From assembly GCF_013388255.1 (NCBI RefSeq), contig NZ_CP058215.1, positions 1,798,001 through 1,862,000 on the forward strand: a DNA stretch of 64,000 nt, read 5' to 3'. A model generated the notes under the pieces. That model had not been told where the DNA came from. It saw nothing but the letters and a program-made list of their open reading frames with translations, and ran no database searches. Origin of the DNA: Methanolobus zinderi. Lineage in GTDB: Archaea > Halobacteriota > Methanosarcinia > Methanosarcinales > Methanosarcinaceae. How positions within the stretch are numbered: the first letter of the stretch is position 1; each line of letters begins with the position of its first letter. This document shows positions 35,952 to 44,938 of this stretch, piece by piece. A program made the position numbers and the translations under genes.

Positions 35952-36788
35952 TCATTCTTCTGTTTTGTCGTGAACCCAGAAATCACCGTCTATCGTGAAT
36001 TCTTTTTTCCATATGGGTACTTCTTCCTTCAATCGTTCAAGTGAATCAATAAGAGCGATGAATAGTTCTTTTCTGTGACCTGCTGCAACTACAATATAGA
36101 CGATATCCTCGCCGACTTTGATAAGACCGGTGCGGTGATGCATTACAACATCGATGATGCCCTCTCTCTGTTTCATTTCAGTACAGATCTTATCCATTGC
36201 CTTTTCGGCAACATCGGCATATTTCTCAAATTCAAGAGCCGTGGTTTGAGTTTCACCTGTAACCTGGCGGACGATGCCGGTGAAAGTGGCAATGCCTCCT
36301 GAGAATTTGATATCAGGATTGCTCTTGACCTTACGGATAAGCGATTCCAGGGTTACCCAATCATCCTGCTGCAGGACAAGATCAACAAGTTCCCCGATGT
36401 CCGGGTCAGATTTTTCGGGAAGCCGGGCAACAACATTGCTCATATCCTCCTTTTCTGCAGCCTCGCCAAGGACTATCTTTGGCAGAGAACTACTTTTTGC
36501 ACCTTCCACTATGGCAAAGTCCATACCCATGTCTGCAAGGGAGTCAAGGGCATCATCAAGGGTTGGATCTCTTTTGATAGTGACAAGTTCATCCTCTGTT
36601 ATGGCAACAACGCCCTGTGCACCTGCATCGAAGTGTTTCCCCGTATCGGTGTTCCCGGGATTGAAACGATGATGGAACATCAGTTTGACCGTACCCACTG
36701 ACCCTTTTTCAGAAAGAGCTTCAACAAGACGGGTGACAAGTGTTGTCTTGCCGGTCTTCTTATAGCCTGCAACACAGATTACTTTCAT
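35952..36788 (-). CDS. MobB-MoaE fusion protein of molybdopterin cofactor synthesis
   Basis: A 278-residue two-domain protein. Residues 1 to about 140 are MobB, with Walker A GYKKTGKTTLV, GTVKLMFHH and IVEGAKSS; MobB helps guanylate the molybdopterin cofactor. Residues about 150-278 are MoaE, the large subunit of molybdopterin synthase, with TGIVRQVTG, the core HHRTGLIKVGEDIVYIVVAAGHR and a catalytic Lys in PIWKKEF. MoaD is not in the window. Fused forms of these two are known in methanogens. The product would feed the pterin-guanine cofactor of FwdB. Weak ribosome site; the 3' end converges on the regulator gene. Confidence 0.93.
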   Translation of the reverse strand: MKVICVAGYKKTGKTTLVTRLVEALSEKGSVGTVKLMFHHRFNPGNTDTGKHFDAGAQGVVAITEDELVTIKRDPTLDDALDSLADMGMDFAIVEGAKSSSLPKIVLGEAAEKEDMSNVVARLPEKSDPDIGELVDLVLQQDDWVTLESLIRKVKSNPDIKFSGGIATFTGIVRQVTGETQTTALEFEKYADVAEKAMDKICTEMKQREGIIDVVMHHRTGLIKVGEDIVYIVVAAGHRKELFIALIDSLERLKEEVPIWKKEFTIDGDFWVHDKTEE

Positions 36789-36920
36789 AAAAATGAGTTA
36801 AGATTATTCATTCTATAAGTATACGACGAAGCTGACAATTTGAATAAATATAAGATATTCGTTAAATTATAATAGCATAATTTAGAATAATTTATAAATA
36901 GTAACATTGTTCAGATTTTC

Positions 36921-37610
36921 ATGAATGAGTATAAAATATGCATTCGTGAGATGCCCGAAGATGAGCGTCCCAGGGAGAGACTGCTCAAATACGGACCTGA
37001 AGCATTATCAAATGCGGAACTGCTGGCCATTATTCTAAGAACGGGGTCCAGGAAGGAAAATGTAGTCAATATGTGCAGCCGCATATTTTCGGAATACAGC
37101 CTCAAAAGACTGAGCCAGGCAAATATCAAACAGCTCATGCAGATACACGGCATTGGTGCCGCAAAGGCTGCACAGATAGCAGCAGTATTCGAACTTGCCC
37201 GCAAACTGGAAGGATTTACGGATGATCCAAAACGCAAGATCAGATCCCCTGCAGATGTATATTCACTGCTTTATCCAAAAATGCGCGAGCATAAAAGGGA
37301 AAGACTTGTGGCCCTGCTTCTGGATACAAAGAACCAGGTACTGCGTGAGGAACTAATCTCCATCGGCAGCCTGAATGCAAATATCGTTCACCCAAGAGAG
37401 GTATTCAAAGCAGCACTTATGGAATCATGTGCTTCCGTAATTCTCTCACACAACCACCCTTCAGGTGATCCCACACCAAGCAGGGAGGACATTGCAGTAA
37501 CAGAGAAGCTTGTGGAAGGTGGGAAACTACTGGGAATTGATGTGCTGGACCATGTTGTCATCGGGGATGGGAGGTATGTGAGTCTTAAGGATGAGGGATA
37601 TGTGAGATAG
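36921..37610 (+). CDS. radC: RadC/UPF0758 family JAB-domain protein
   Basis: A 229-residue protein with an N-terminal helix-hairpin-helix part (ERPRERLLKYGPEALSNAELLAIILRTG; QIHGIGAAKAAQIAAVFELAR) and a C-terminal JAB/MPN metallo-domain with the zinc signature LSHNHPSGDPTPSRED. RadC was once linked to repair, but its true function is unsettled; homologues are frequent in bacteria and on mobile elements. CCTGAAG... codon use does not differ visibly from neighbours. TATA-like TTTATAAATA at 36890-36900 lies about 25 bases before the ATG, so the mRNA is probably leaderless. Confidence 0.92.
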   Translation: MNEYKICIREMPEDERPRERLLKYGPEALSNAELLAIILRTGSRKENVVNMCSRIFSEYSLKRLSQANIKQLMQIHGIGAAKAAQIAAVFELARKLEGFTDDPKRKIRSPADVYSLLYPKMREHKRERLVALLLDTKNQVLREELISIGSLNANIVHPREVFKAALMESCASVILSHNHPSGDPTPSREDIAVTEKLVEGGKLLGIDVLDHVVIGDGRYVSLKDEGYVR

Positions 37611-37660
37611 GCCTGCCCTAACAAAACATTTAAAGTGCACCCCGGCAATTAAGCAGTCAG

Positions 37661-38572
37661 ATGAAAGAGATTGAACTTGAGGATCCATACACGATTCCTT
37701 ATAAAGGGATCTATGTTGTATGCGATAAAAACAACGAATACGCGGAGATCATCGAACATACGAACTGTTATGGTGGTGCCGCATGGTCTAAGTTCCATTA
37801 TTCGCACTCACCTCTTATCCTGAATACAAGGTCTATAGGGAATATGATACGCTACCTTGTAAGGACAGGATCATCCACTCTTGATCTGAAACCCTCCAGA
37901 TCGGCAGCGGGCATCGAATCCGTAATCGTCAGTGGTGATGAGATCCACATAAGCTATTCCGGGCTTGGAGGTGGCGGGGTAGGTGCGACTAAGTGCAGGG
38001 CACTTGCCGAAGGAGTATTGCGCTACGAGTGTACAGAATCTGGCGGCGGGCGTGCTGCAAAAGGTACGATTGTTGTTCCCAGAAGGGAAAGGGTACTCAT
38101 TGGCATCGACGACACGGACACAAAGGAAACCGGAGCTACGTGGACACTTACCCACAACATAGCAAAGGAACTCGATTGCCCCGAATCTGTTTACCTGTCA
38201 CATACCCTGGTACAGCTCTATCCGGTTGAAGCCAGGACACAGAATTGTGTTTCCACTGTGCTTGAATTTGGCTGCACGGGCGATCTGGCAAAGAGAGAGT
38301 TGCTGGAAAATACGAAGGCAGCACTTAAAAAATACAGCGCCTCTGACCAGACAGGAATGGTCGTACTATCGGACTTTGATCCAAAAGAAGTGTACGAGTA
38401 TAGCAAACAGTGTCGTTCCGGCGAACTGACAAAGGACTATGCAATGCAGTATGCCAGTGAGCATGGAGTTGATGTATGGATGGACGGAAACGGTGTCATA
38501 GGTGCGCTTGCATCACTTGCATGGTTTGCCCGTCCCGATGAATCAATCCGCCTTGAAGCTGAGATCGAATAG
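37661..38572 (+). CDS. Methanogenesis marker protein 11
   Basis: A 303-residue protein matching the methanogenesis marker 11 family, found in essentially all methanogens and of unknown role. A central GIDDTDTKETGATWTL motif (about 150-165) is related to the DDT motif of TiaS-like nucleotide-modifying enzymes. A Gly-rich GLGGGGVGATKCRA lies before it, and DVWMDGNGVIGALASLAWF near the end. Promoter-like ACATTTAAAG about 35 bases upstream suggests a near-leaderless mRNA. Its stop is eight bases before the TPP-enzyme gene, so both share an operon, which may be a clue to function. Confidence 0.85.
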   Translation: MKEIELEDPYTIPYKGIYVVCDKNNEYAEIIEHTNCYGGAAWSKFHYSHSPLILNTRSIGNMIRYLVRTGSSTLDLKPSRSAAGIESVIVSGDEIHISYSGLGGGGVGATKCRALAEGVLRYECTESGGGRAAKGTIVVPRRERVLIGIDDTDTKETGATWTLTHNIAKELDCPESVYLSHTLVQLYPVEARTQNCVSTVLEFGCTGDLAKRELLENTKAALKKYSASDQTGMVVLSDFDPKEVYEYSKQCRSGELTKDYAMQYASEHGVDVWMDGNGVIGALASLAWFARPDESIRLEAEIE

Positions 38573-38580
38573 ATGAGACG

Positions 38581-40122
38581 ATGAAGAGTAATCCCGATAC
38601 TACCGGACTTGATGCATTATATCTTGCAGCCATTGACTCGGATGTGGAGTTCATCACCACGGTTGCAGGATTCCCTATTACTGCAGTTGCCGGGAAATTC
38701 ATGCAGGAAAAAGATGCACATAACTACGATATCCACTGGATCACAAACGAGAAATCCGCGCTTGAGACAGCACTGGGAGCATCCGTCACAGGCCGCAGGT
38801 CCATGGTAATGGTCAAGCATGTGGGTATGAATGTACTCTCAGATCCCCTCATGACGGCAGTGCTGCACACTATCGGAGCAGGCCTTGTTATTCTTGCAGG
38901 GGACGACCCCGCAGCAGCCGCATCACAGAACGAGCAGGACTCCCGATGGTACGGTAAAATTTCCGAACTCTTGGTTCTTGACCCTGCAACACCTGAGGAT
39001 GCGTATAAATGTCTAAGAAGAGCCTTTGAATTGTCCGAAGAGTCAAAGGTACCTGTGATTATCAGAATCACCGACAGGCTTGAAAAGAGTAAAGGTGACC
39101 TTGAAAGAGAGATTGAAAGAGACGGTCCTGTTATCAGGAACAAATTTGACGGATCTATCTGGAAACTCACCATGCACGGGAAGCACCAGCGCTTCCATCA
39201 GGAATCCTATCCCCTCCTGATCAAAGAGTCCGAAACCAGCCCACTGAACAGAATAACAGAGAATGATGGAGAAATCGGTATAATCTCATCGGGATATCCG
39301 GCAGCAATAGTTAATGAGCTCATATCTTCGAACACAGAATACTCAGACTTATCGCATCTGATACTCAATGTGGTATCACCATTCCCCTTCGACCTGGTAA
39401 GCAGATTTGTCAGGAAACACAGGCACATACTGGTAATTGAAGAAAGTGAGGACTTCATCGAATCCCATCTGAATGTGCTGGGCAATATCAGAGGCAAAAC
39501 CAGCGGACATGTACCTGTCGGACTCGTTAGTAAAGAACACATCGAATTTGCTCTTAAGAACATCGATAAATACAGTATCAAAAGATATACCGGAATCCAG
39601 ACCATAGAGTCAAGGGGTTCCCGGCCCATATGTGAGACATGTCCCTACATGCCCCTCTATCATGTTCTGAAAGAGGTGGATGTGATGGTTGCCGGTGACA
39701 TGGGATGTTCCATCCGTACGGCTCCTGAACCGTTTTGTGCAGTGAATACCGGATTCTCACTTGGGGGAGCCATTTCCACAGCATGTGGTTTTAAAGAAAA
39801 GGGAATTGCAGTAATCGGGGATTTCGGACTTGTACATTCCGGGATAGTGGGACTGGTAAATGCAGTGAACTCCGGGTTTGAGCTTCTTGTGATAATCCTT
39901 GACAACAGGGTGGCAGCCATGACCGGAGGCCAGGATACGCCCGATATTAAGGAAACCGTACGCTCACTTGTTCCTGACATGACAGTTCTTGATGTCGATG
40001 AAATGATAAATGTCGGTGGGATTCATCATACCCGGGAAGAACTTGAAGATATAATCAGGAAAAAACTCAGCTCACAGGGTATATCAGTGCTTTACCTGCA
40101 GGGCAGGTGTATCCTTTACTGA
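38581..40122 (+). CDS. IorA-like thiamine pyrophosphate enzyme lacking the ferredoxin domain
   Basis: A 513-residue relative of indolepyruvate:ferredoxin oxidoreductase alpha subunit. The pyrimidine-binding half has VMVKHVGMNVLSDPL, AGDDPAAAASQNEQDSRWYG and a middle domain with NVVSPFPFDLVSRFVRKHRHILVIEES. The TPP half has ICETCPYMPLYHVLKE, GDMGCSIRTAPEPF, GFSLGGAISTACGF and GDFGLVHSGIVGL...LDNRVAAMTGGQDTP. Typical IorA is about 100 residues longer and ends in two [4Fe-4S] motifs; these are absent, and no iorB is adjacent. It may therefore act on another 2-oxoacid, or with other partners. It shares an operon with methanogenesis marker 11. Substrate not predictable. Confidence 0.82.
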   Translation: MKSNPDTTGLDALYLAAIDSDVEFITTVAGFPITAVAGKFMQEKDAHNYDIHWITNEKSALETALGASVTGRRSMVMVKHVGMNVLSDPLMTAVLHTIGAGLVILAGDDPAAAASQNEQDSRWYGKISELLVLDPATPEDAYKCLRRAFELSEESKVPVIIRITDRLEKSKGDLEREIERDGPVIRNKFDGSIWKLTMHGKHQRFHQESYPLLIKESETSPLNRITENDGEIGIISSGYPAAIVNELISSNTEYSDLSHLILNVVSPFPFDLVSRFVRKHRHILVIEESEDFIESHLNVLGNIRGKTSGHVPVGLVSKEHIEFALKNIDKYSIKRYTGIQTIESRGSRPICETCPYMPLYHVLKEVDVMVAGDMGCSIRTAPEPFCAVNTGFSLGGAISTACGFKEKGIAVIGDFGLVHSGIVGLVNAVNSGFELLVIILDNRVAAMTGGQDTPDIKETVRSLVPDMTVLDVDEMINVGGIHHTREELEDIIRKKLSSQGISVLYLQGRCILY

Positions 40123-40187
40123 CAAAGAAATACAATAGTCCCAATCTATATCAAGCTGAAGGACAATTCTTTTTTTGGGGTTTTGAT

Positions 40188-40577
40188 ATGGACAGAGTAA
40201 CACACTTTCATATTCCTGCGGAAAATATGCGCCGGGCCAAGATATTTTACAGGGAGATGTTCGGCTGGGAATTCATGGAAACCGGCATGGACCAGGATTA
40301 TACAATGGCAACGACTGTTAAGACCGATGAGGAACAGATGCCTCTTGAGCCAGGAGCCATAAACGGAGCACTATTTCTCAGAAGAAGACCTGAAGAAAGC
40401 CCTTCTGTTGTCCTCAGCGTGGAGGATATCCAGGGTTACGTTGAAAGAGTAGAGAAGGCAGGTGGACAGATAGTCAGCCCCGTTGCCCAGGTTGAAGATT
40501 TCGGACTGTTTGCGGAGATCCGGGATACAGAAGGTAATTTACTTGGATTGTGGCAGGATTTGACTGAATCCGATTGA
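40188..40577 (+). CDS. VOC-family (glyoxalase/dioxygenase fold) protein
   Basis: A 129-residue protein with the paired beta-alpha-beta-beta-beta units of the vicinal oxygen chelate fold. FHIPAENMRRAKIFYREMFGW at the N terminus and VEDIQGYVERVEKAGGQIV then IRDTEGNLLGLWQ at the C terminus are the family blocks. Potential metal ligands are the His in THFHIP and a late Glu. The ATG at 40188 follows an otherwise AT- and T-rich stretch; codons before it read in frame from 40107 but overlap the preceding gene and do not match the family. Substrate unknown. Confidence 0.85.
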   Translation: MDRVTHFHIPAENMRRAKIFYREMFGWEFMETGMDQDYTMATTVKTDEEQMPLEPGAINGALFLRRRPEESPSVVLSVEDIQGYVERVEKAGGQIVSPVAQVEDFGLFAEIRDTEGNLLGLWQDLTESD

Positions 40578-40669
40578 TATTTGAAGTTTCAAGTTTCAAA
40601 CAACCAAATAATAGTTTCAGGAATTAATCCTGATATTTTTAAACCAAAATCACGCTTAAAGCTGATATA

Positions 40670-41644
40670 TCAGAGATTAACGGGAATCCCCAGAATTTCT
40701 CTGCTACCATTAGCTATGTCACGTGCGATTTCCGCACAGCCGACGGCAGCACTCCATCTGTCAAGCACATGGCAATCCGTTCCAAGGTGTTTTTTGATCT
40801 TTTCAGCCACATAAGGAAGCTCAACAACAGATCCTTCGAGAACCACTTCACCTTCGAAGGCATAATCTTTGAGCAATATCTGCATACCGGATATTTCCAT
40901 TGCCGCAAAAAGTGCGATTGTATCCAGTGCAAGCAAAGCAGCAGGATCGTTATCTTCTGCAGCTCTGAACAGTTCATCCCTGTCTGAGAACGGGGTATGT
41001 TTCAGAACGCCTGCATTGATGAATGCCTCGTTGGCACTGAGCTCATCCGCATCAATGTCCCTTAGAGCCTGGACATCGAGCGGACCATGGTTTATACCCG
41101 GAGCAAAGATGCAGGCATCAATGGCACCTATAAGCTTACCGTCAGCAATTCCCAGGGTCACGGTATTGGAACTTATGTCTGAAAGGACAAAATTTTCAAA
41201 ACCCATACATAAAGCATGATATGCAATACCTATCTTCTCCGGACTTGTTGAATGGGAGAAAACATTCAGACGAGGATCGGTCTGGCTTCTGTCATGGATA
41301 CCGGGAATCACAACAGCAGGAATGCCCGAGTTCCTGATGGCATCAAAAACACGGCTACCACCTCCGGTCTTTTTGCCCGCACCCTCTATGCTCCTGACAC
41401 CCCTGTTTTTCACGTCACCGATACTCCCAACCGATGTAATGTCATCACCCATGGAGTAAGTGACCGCTATCATCCCGATATCATTTTTACTGATATTGAA
41501 CTTGTCCTCAATGAGAGTGATGACATCGGATTCACTCATAGGAGCTACATCCTGTCTTGGGATTTCCAGTTTACTGATCTCAGACCTCTCATCAAGAAAT
41601 GCAAAGCGCATTGCCGTTGTACCGTGATCGATTCCGATGAACAT
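40670..41644 (-). CDS. Methanogenesis marker protein 12 (UPF0285 type)
   Basis: A 324-residue protein with an ASKHA (sugar kinase/Hsp70-like) fold. FIGIDHGTTAMRFAFLDE at the N terminus is the phosphate-1 loop, GIADGKLIGAIDAC and GPLDVQALRDID are internal blocks, and VVLEGSVVE is the adenosine loop. It belongs to the methanogenesis marker 12 family, restricted to methanogens and without known function. The start chosen is the ATG at 41644; an ATG four codons upstream is possible. It is first in line before, but on the same strand as and downstream of, the DUF2103 gene. Confidence 0.85.
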   Translation of the reverse strand: MFIGIDHGTTAMRFAFLDERSEISKLEIPRQDVAPMSESDVITLIEDKFNISKNDIGMIAVTYSMGDDITSVGSIGDVKNRGVRSIEGAGKKTGGGSRVFDAIRNSGIPAVVIPGIHDRSQTDPRLNVFSHSTSPEKIGIAYHALCMGFENFVLSDISSNTVTLGIADGKLIGAIDACIFAPGINHGPLDVQALRDIDADELSANEAFINAGVLKHTPFSDRDELFRAAEDNDPAALLALDTIALFAAMEISGMQILLKDYAFEGEVVLEGSVVELPYVAEKIKKHLGTDCHVLDRWSAAVGCAEIARDIANGSREILGIPVNL

Positions 41645-41663
41645 AATAAGCACCATTTTTCAG

Positions 41664-42017
41664 CTATTCAAGTGTGAGCATCGAATTGAGCTCTTCCATA
41701 ACACGCTCGCCTTCGTCGGCAGTACCTACGGTCGTGACTATCCTGAGTTCCTGTGAAGAAGTACCGTGTGATATAAGCATTCTAAGGTTCCCGCGATCAT
41801 CCGGCCTGAGTATCTTGGCGGCTATTACTCCACCTGAATTACCTTTACCCTTGACGTTAATTACCGAAGGGATGATCTTCTTGACCTCAGGATGCTGGCT
41901 TATGAGAGCCACAAGCTTTTTTCCATGACGGTTGCCAATAATAGTTGTATGTGAGCCACCAAGCTTGGTCTTTGCTTTGCTTACTCCGCTTCCTTTTTGA
42001 GGGTGACCGGCATTCAT
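41664..42017 (-). CDS. DUF2103-like predicted metal-binding protein
   Basis: A 117-residue archaeal protein with GSHTTIIGNRHGKKLVALISQHPEV, IIPSVINVKGKGNSGGVIAAKILRPDDRGNLRMLISHG and a C-terminal LRIVTTVGTADEGERVMEELN. The His pattern resembles the family DUF2103 (predicted metal-binding). No function is known. A TATA-like TATTTTATATTTCG on the minus strand (about 42031-42044) lies 20-25 bases before the ATG, and there is no ribosome site, so the message is probably leaderless. It ends 19 bases before marker 12. Confidence 0.6.
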   Translation of the reverse strand: MNAGHPQKGSGVSKAKTKLGGSHTTIIGNRHGKKLVALISQHPEVKKIIPSVINVKGKGNSGGVIAAKILRPDDRGNLRMLISHGTSSQELRIVTTVGTADEGERVMEELNSMLTLE

Positions 42018-42089
42018 TGGAGAAAATTACAATACGAAATATAAAATATTGGTGGTTGGCAGATTTGAAAAAGAAAAGGTCAGGAAAGA

Positions 42090-42527
42090 TCAGATCTGTT
42101 GAATATCCGCCATATCAATGAGCTTTATACCGGAATCGAGCAATACTTTGATAGCGGTTTCGATATCATTAACCCTGAGGATGAGCAATGCCTGTTCCGT
42201 CTTTGTGACAAAGGCATAGGCATAATCTATATTGATATTCTTCTCACCAAGGACATCCGCTATCTTTCCAAGACCTCCGGGCACATCCTCCATCTCAATA
42301 CCAAGTACATTGGTTTCAGATACAGTGAAACCTGCATCATGCAAAACCTCGTGTGCCACATCAGGCCTGTCCACAACCATTCTGATAATACCAAAATCAC
42401 CGGCCTCGGCTATGGTGAATGCCCTGATATTGATACCTGCCTTACGGAAATTGCTGGCGATCTTAGCAAGCCTTCCGGGCTTGTTCTCAGCGAAAAGGGA
42501 AATCTGCTTGATAATTTTGTCTTCCAT
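42090..42527 (-). CDS. Tandem ACT-domain protein
   Basis: A 145-residue protein made of two ACT domains. The first (residues 5-70) has QISLFAENKPGRLAKIASNFRKAGINIRAF, the second (72-140) EMEDVPGGLGKIADVLGEKNINIDYAYAF. ACT pairs bind amino acids and regulate partner enzymes. It lies 37 bases downstream of the PaaK-type ligase gene, an arrangement common in archaea and bacteria, so it likely senses aromatic amino acids for that pathway. AGGTGG precedes the ATG. Confidence 0.9.
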   Translation of the reverse strand: MEDKIIKQISLFAENKPGRLAKIASNFRKAGINIRAFTIAEAGDFGIIRMVVDRPDVAHEVLHDAGFTVSETNVLGIEMEDVPGGLGKIADVLGEKNINIDYAYAFVTKTEQALLILRVNDIETAIKVLLDSGIKLIDMADIQQI

Positions 42528-42564
42528 GAAACCACCTGTTAATAAAATTATGTTTAATGCGATA

Positions 42565-43869
42565 TTATAAGTTCCTGTTGTCTGTTACTCTCTTGGCCTT
42601 ACCCATGGAACGCGGAATCGTTCCGCTCTCTACCAGCTCGACCTTTACAGCGATGTTCAGAACACTTTTAAGAGCCGAAGCGACCTTCTTTTCCAGGTCA
42701 ATGATATCGTTTACCTTATCACTGAAGGCCTGGTCTGTCATCTCGATCTGTACCTTCATGACGTCAAGCTCGTTCACCCTGTCCACAACTATCATGAAGT
42801 GCTCGCCGACCTCGGGAATAGTCATGAGTACGGACTCTATCTGACCCGGGAAGACATTGATGCCACGTACGATAAGCATATCGTCGGCACGTCCGAGTAC
42901 ACGCATAATACGCGGGTGTGTCCTGCCACACTTGCATGGCTCTTTGTTTATAACAGTTATATCGCCGATCCTATACCTGATCAACGGAAGTGCTTCCTTG
43001 AACAGTGTGGTGATAACGAGTTCTCCTCTCTCACCTTCCTTGAGCTGCTCCCCGGTCTTAGGATCGATTACCTCTATGAGGAACTGGTCAGCCCATATGT
43101 GGATTCCGTCCTGGTACTGGCATTCTGTGAAAAGAGGACCGCTGAGTTCTGAAGTTCCGTAGATATCATAGGCCTTGATGCCTGTTGCCTGCTCGATCCT
43201 TGCACGCATTTCCTCGGACCAGGGTTCTGCACCGAATATACCCACACGCAGGTTAGTGTCCTTATCTATACTGACATTTGCCTTTTCAGCAACCTCGTTC
43301 ATGAAAAGGAAATATGAAGGAGTACAGGCAATGACACTTGAATTCAGGTCCTGTATCAGCTCGATCTGCCTTTCTGTGTTACCAGAGCTTGTAGGGAGTA
43401 CGGTCGCACCGATCTCCTCGGCACCGTAATGGGCACCAAGACCACCTGTGAACAGTCCGTATCCGTAGCCTATCTGTATGATATCGCCCCGTCCGACACC
43501 GATGGAAGTCATGGCTCTTGCAAGGGAAGTGGTCCATCCGTCGATATCGTTCTTGGTATAACCCACAACAGTTGGCTTTCCTGTTGTTCCGGACGAGACA
43601 TGGAATCTTACGAGCTGTTCATTGGGAACACAGAACATTCCTGTGGGATAGGTGTCCCTGAGATCGCTTTTATAGGTGAAGGGAAGTTTTTTCAGATCAT
43701 CAAGTGTCTGAATGTCTTCCGGCCTGACACCTGCTTCGTCAAATCTCTTTTTGTAAAAATCCGAATGCTGGTAAACATAATTCACCAGGTGTTTTAACTT
43801 CTTCTCCTGCATTTTTTCCAGTTCGTCAACCGGCATGCGTTCAATCAGTGGATTCCAGTACTCTAACAT
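42565..43869 (-). CDS. paaK: Phenylacetate-CoA ligase family (PaaK)
   Basis: A 434-residue AMP-forming acyl-CoA ligase that activates arylacetates. The adenylation motif is HVSSGTTGKPTVVGYT (about 90-105), followed by YDIYGTSELSGPLF, LRYRIGDI-like PLIRYRIGDITVI and a Cys pair (EPCKCGRTHPRI) that may bind zinc. In methanogens the enzyme with indolepyruvate oxidoreductase permits use of aryl acids for aromatic amino acids. It is coupled to the ACT protein downstream and starts 19 bases after the DHH gene. GGTGAT precedes the ATG. Confidence 0.93.
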   Translation of the reverse strand: MLEYWNPLIERMPVDELEKMQEKKLKHLVNYVYQHSDFYKKRFDEAGVRPEDIQTLDDLKKLPFTYKSDLRDTYPTGMFCVPNEQLVRFHVSSGTTGKPTVVGYTKNDIDGWTTSLARAMTSIGVGRGDIIQIGYGYGLFTGGLGAHYGAEEIGATVLPTSSGNTERQIELIQDLNSSVIACTPSYFLFMNEVAEKANVSIDKDTNLRVGIFGAEPWSEEMRARIEQATGIKAYDIYGTSELSGPLFTECQYQDGIHIWADQFLIEVIDPKTGEQLKEGERGELVITTLFKEALPLIRYRIGDITVINKEPCKCGRTHPRIMRVLGRADDMLIVRGINVFPGQIESVLMTIPEVGEHFMIVVDRVNELDVMKVQIEMTDQAFSDKVNDIIDLEKKVASALKSVLNIAVKVELVESGTIPRSMGKAKRVTDNRNL

Positions 43870-43887
43870 TTTATCACCCGTTTTGGC

Positions 43888-44877
43888 TTATTCCGAATCT
43901 TCCTTTATGGCCTCGCAGATAGACGGATTCGGTTTTCCCTGAAGAATGGTACGAATCCTTTTCCTGCATTCCTGTATTATGACATCCATATCCGCTACAA
44001 CATCAATTCCTGCAGCACCTGCATGTCCTCCTCCGGTACCCTTGTAATTGGAACTTATATCTTCCATTATTTTACCAAGGTTCACACCGGAACTTACGGC
44101 ATCGCGTTTTGCCCTTCCACTGACCCTTACGTTCCTGTCACGTGAAGTTCCGATCAGAGCGACATCGGCACCGATGTTCAGGAACATAGAGGATGCAGCA
44201 CCACCAAAGGAATTCACATGGGAGTCAACGACCAGCCAGTCGTCAACACGTTCGATATTGGCTCTTGTAGCACATTTTAGCATAGCAATACGCATGGATA
44301 TGTCCTGGGGTGTCGAGGCCATCATCTCAAGCACCTCCGCATATTCCACTCCGCTTGTCTCTATGATCTCCGATACGGTCCTGAATGTATCGGATGATGC
44401 ATGCTTGAAATGACCGGTATCCGTGATGATACCTGTAAGAAGACCAAGTGCTGTCCTGCGCATGATAGGGGCACCCATGATGCGTAGTATATCGAATACT
44501 ATCTCTGCGGTAGAAGTTGCATGCCGATGCAGATAGAATTCAGCATTATCGATAAGTGCTGTAGTAGCATGATGGTCGATAACGCAATATTTACCAAGTT
44601 TTATGTCGTTCAATTGTGAACTGGTAGATGTGTCCACTACCAGTGTGATATCGTATTGTGATGGGTCGGGATTCTCCACCACATCTATATTAAGCTTATC
44701 AATAAGAAGCGAGGCAACACGGTTACAACCATCCACAAGACCGACTGTTCCTCCAACGGCCTCGGATAGTGCAAATGCGCTGCTCACAGCATCTGGATCG
44801 GCATTACGATGACACAAGTAAAGAATATTTGAATAATCCAGAAGTCTATTGTAAAACTCCAGTTCTTCAACCTGCAT
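43888..44877 (-). CDS. DHH-family phosphoesterase (archaeal RecJ/NrnA-like)
   Basis: A 329-residue Mn-dependent phosphoesterase. Metal motifs are LCHRNADPDAVSSAFAL (I), VDTSTSSQL (II), CVIDHHATTALI (III, the DHH) and TGIITDTGHFKHAS (IV). The C-terminal DHHA1 domain shows GTGGGHAGAAGIDV. Such archaeal proteins degrade short RNA or DNA, or cyclic dinucleotide products. It lies just downstream of the information-processing superoperon (61 bases after prefoldin) and could be its last member. Confidence 0.9.
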   Translation of the reverse strand: MQVEELEFYNRLLDYSNILYLCHRNADPDAVSSAFALSEAVGGTVGLVDGCNRVASLLIDKLNIDVVENPDPSQYDITLVVDTSTSSQLNDIKLGKYCVIDHHATTALIDNAEFYLHRHATSTAEIVFDILRIMGAPIMRRTALGLLTGIITDTGHFKHASSDTFRTVSEIIETSGVEYAEVLEMMASTPQDISMRIAMLKCATRANIERVDDWLVVDSHVNSFGGAASSMFLNIGADVALIGTSRDRNVRVSGRAKRDAVSSGVNLGKIMEDISSNYKGTGGGHAGAAGIDVVADMDVIIQECRKRIRTILQGKPNPSICEAIKEDSE

Positions 44878-44938
44878 AGAAACCTCTGATTATCACTATG
44901 ATCGATAATCCGAGAAAGTCAGCAGTGAGGAAAAGGCT

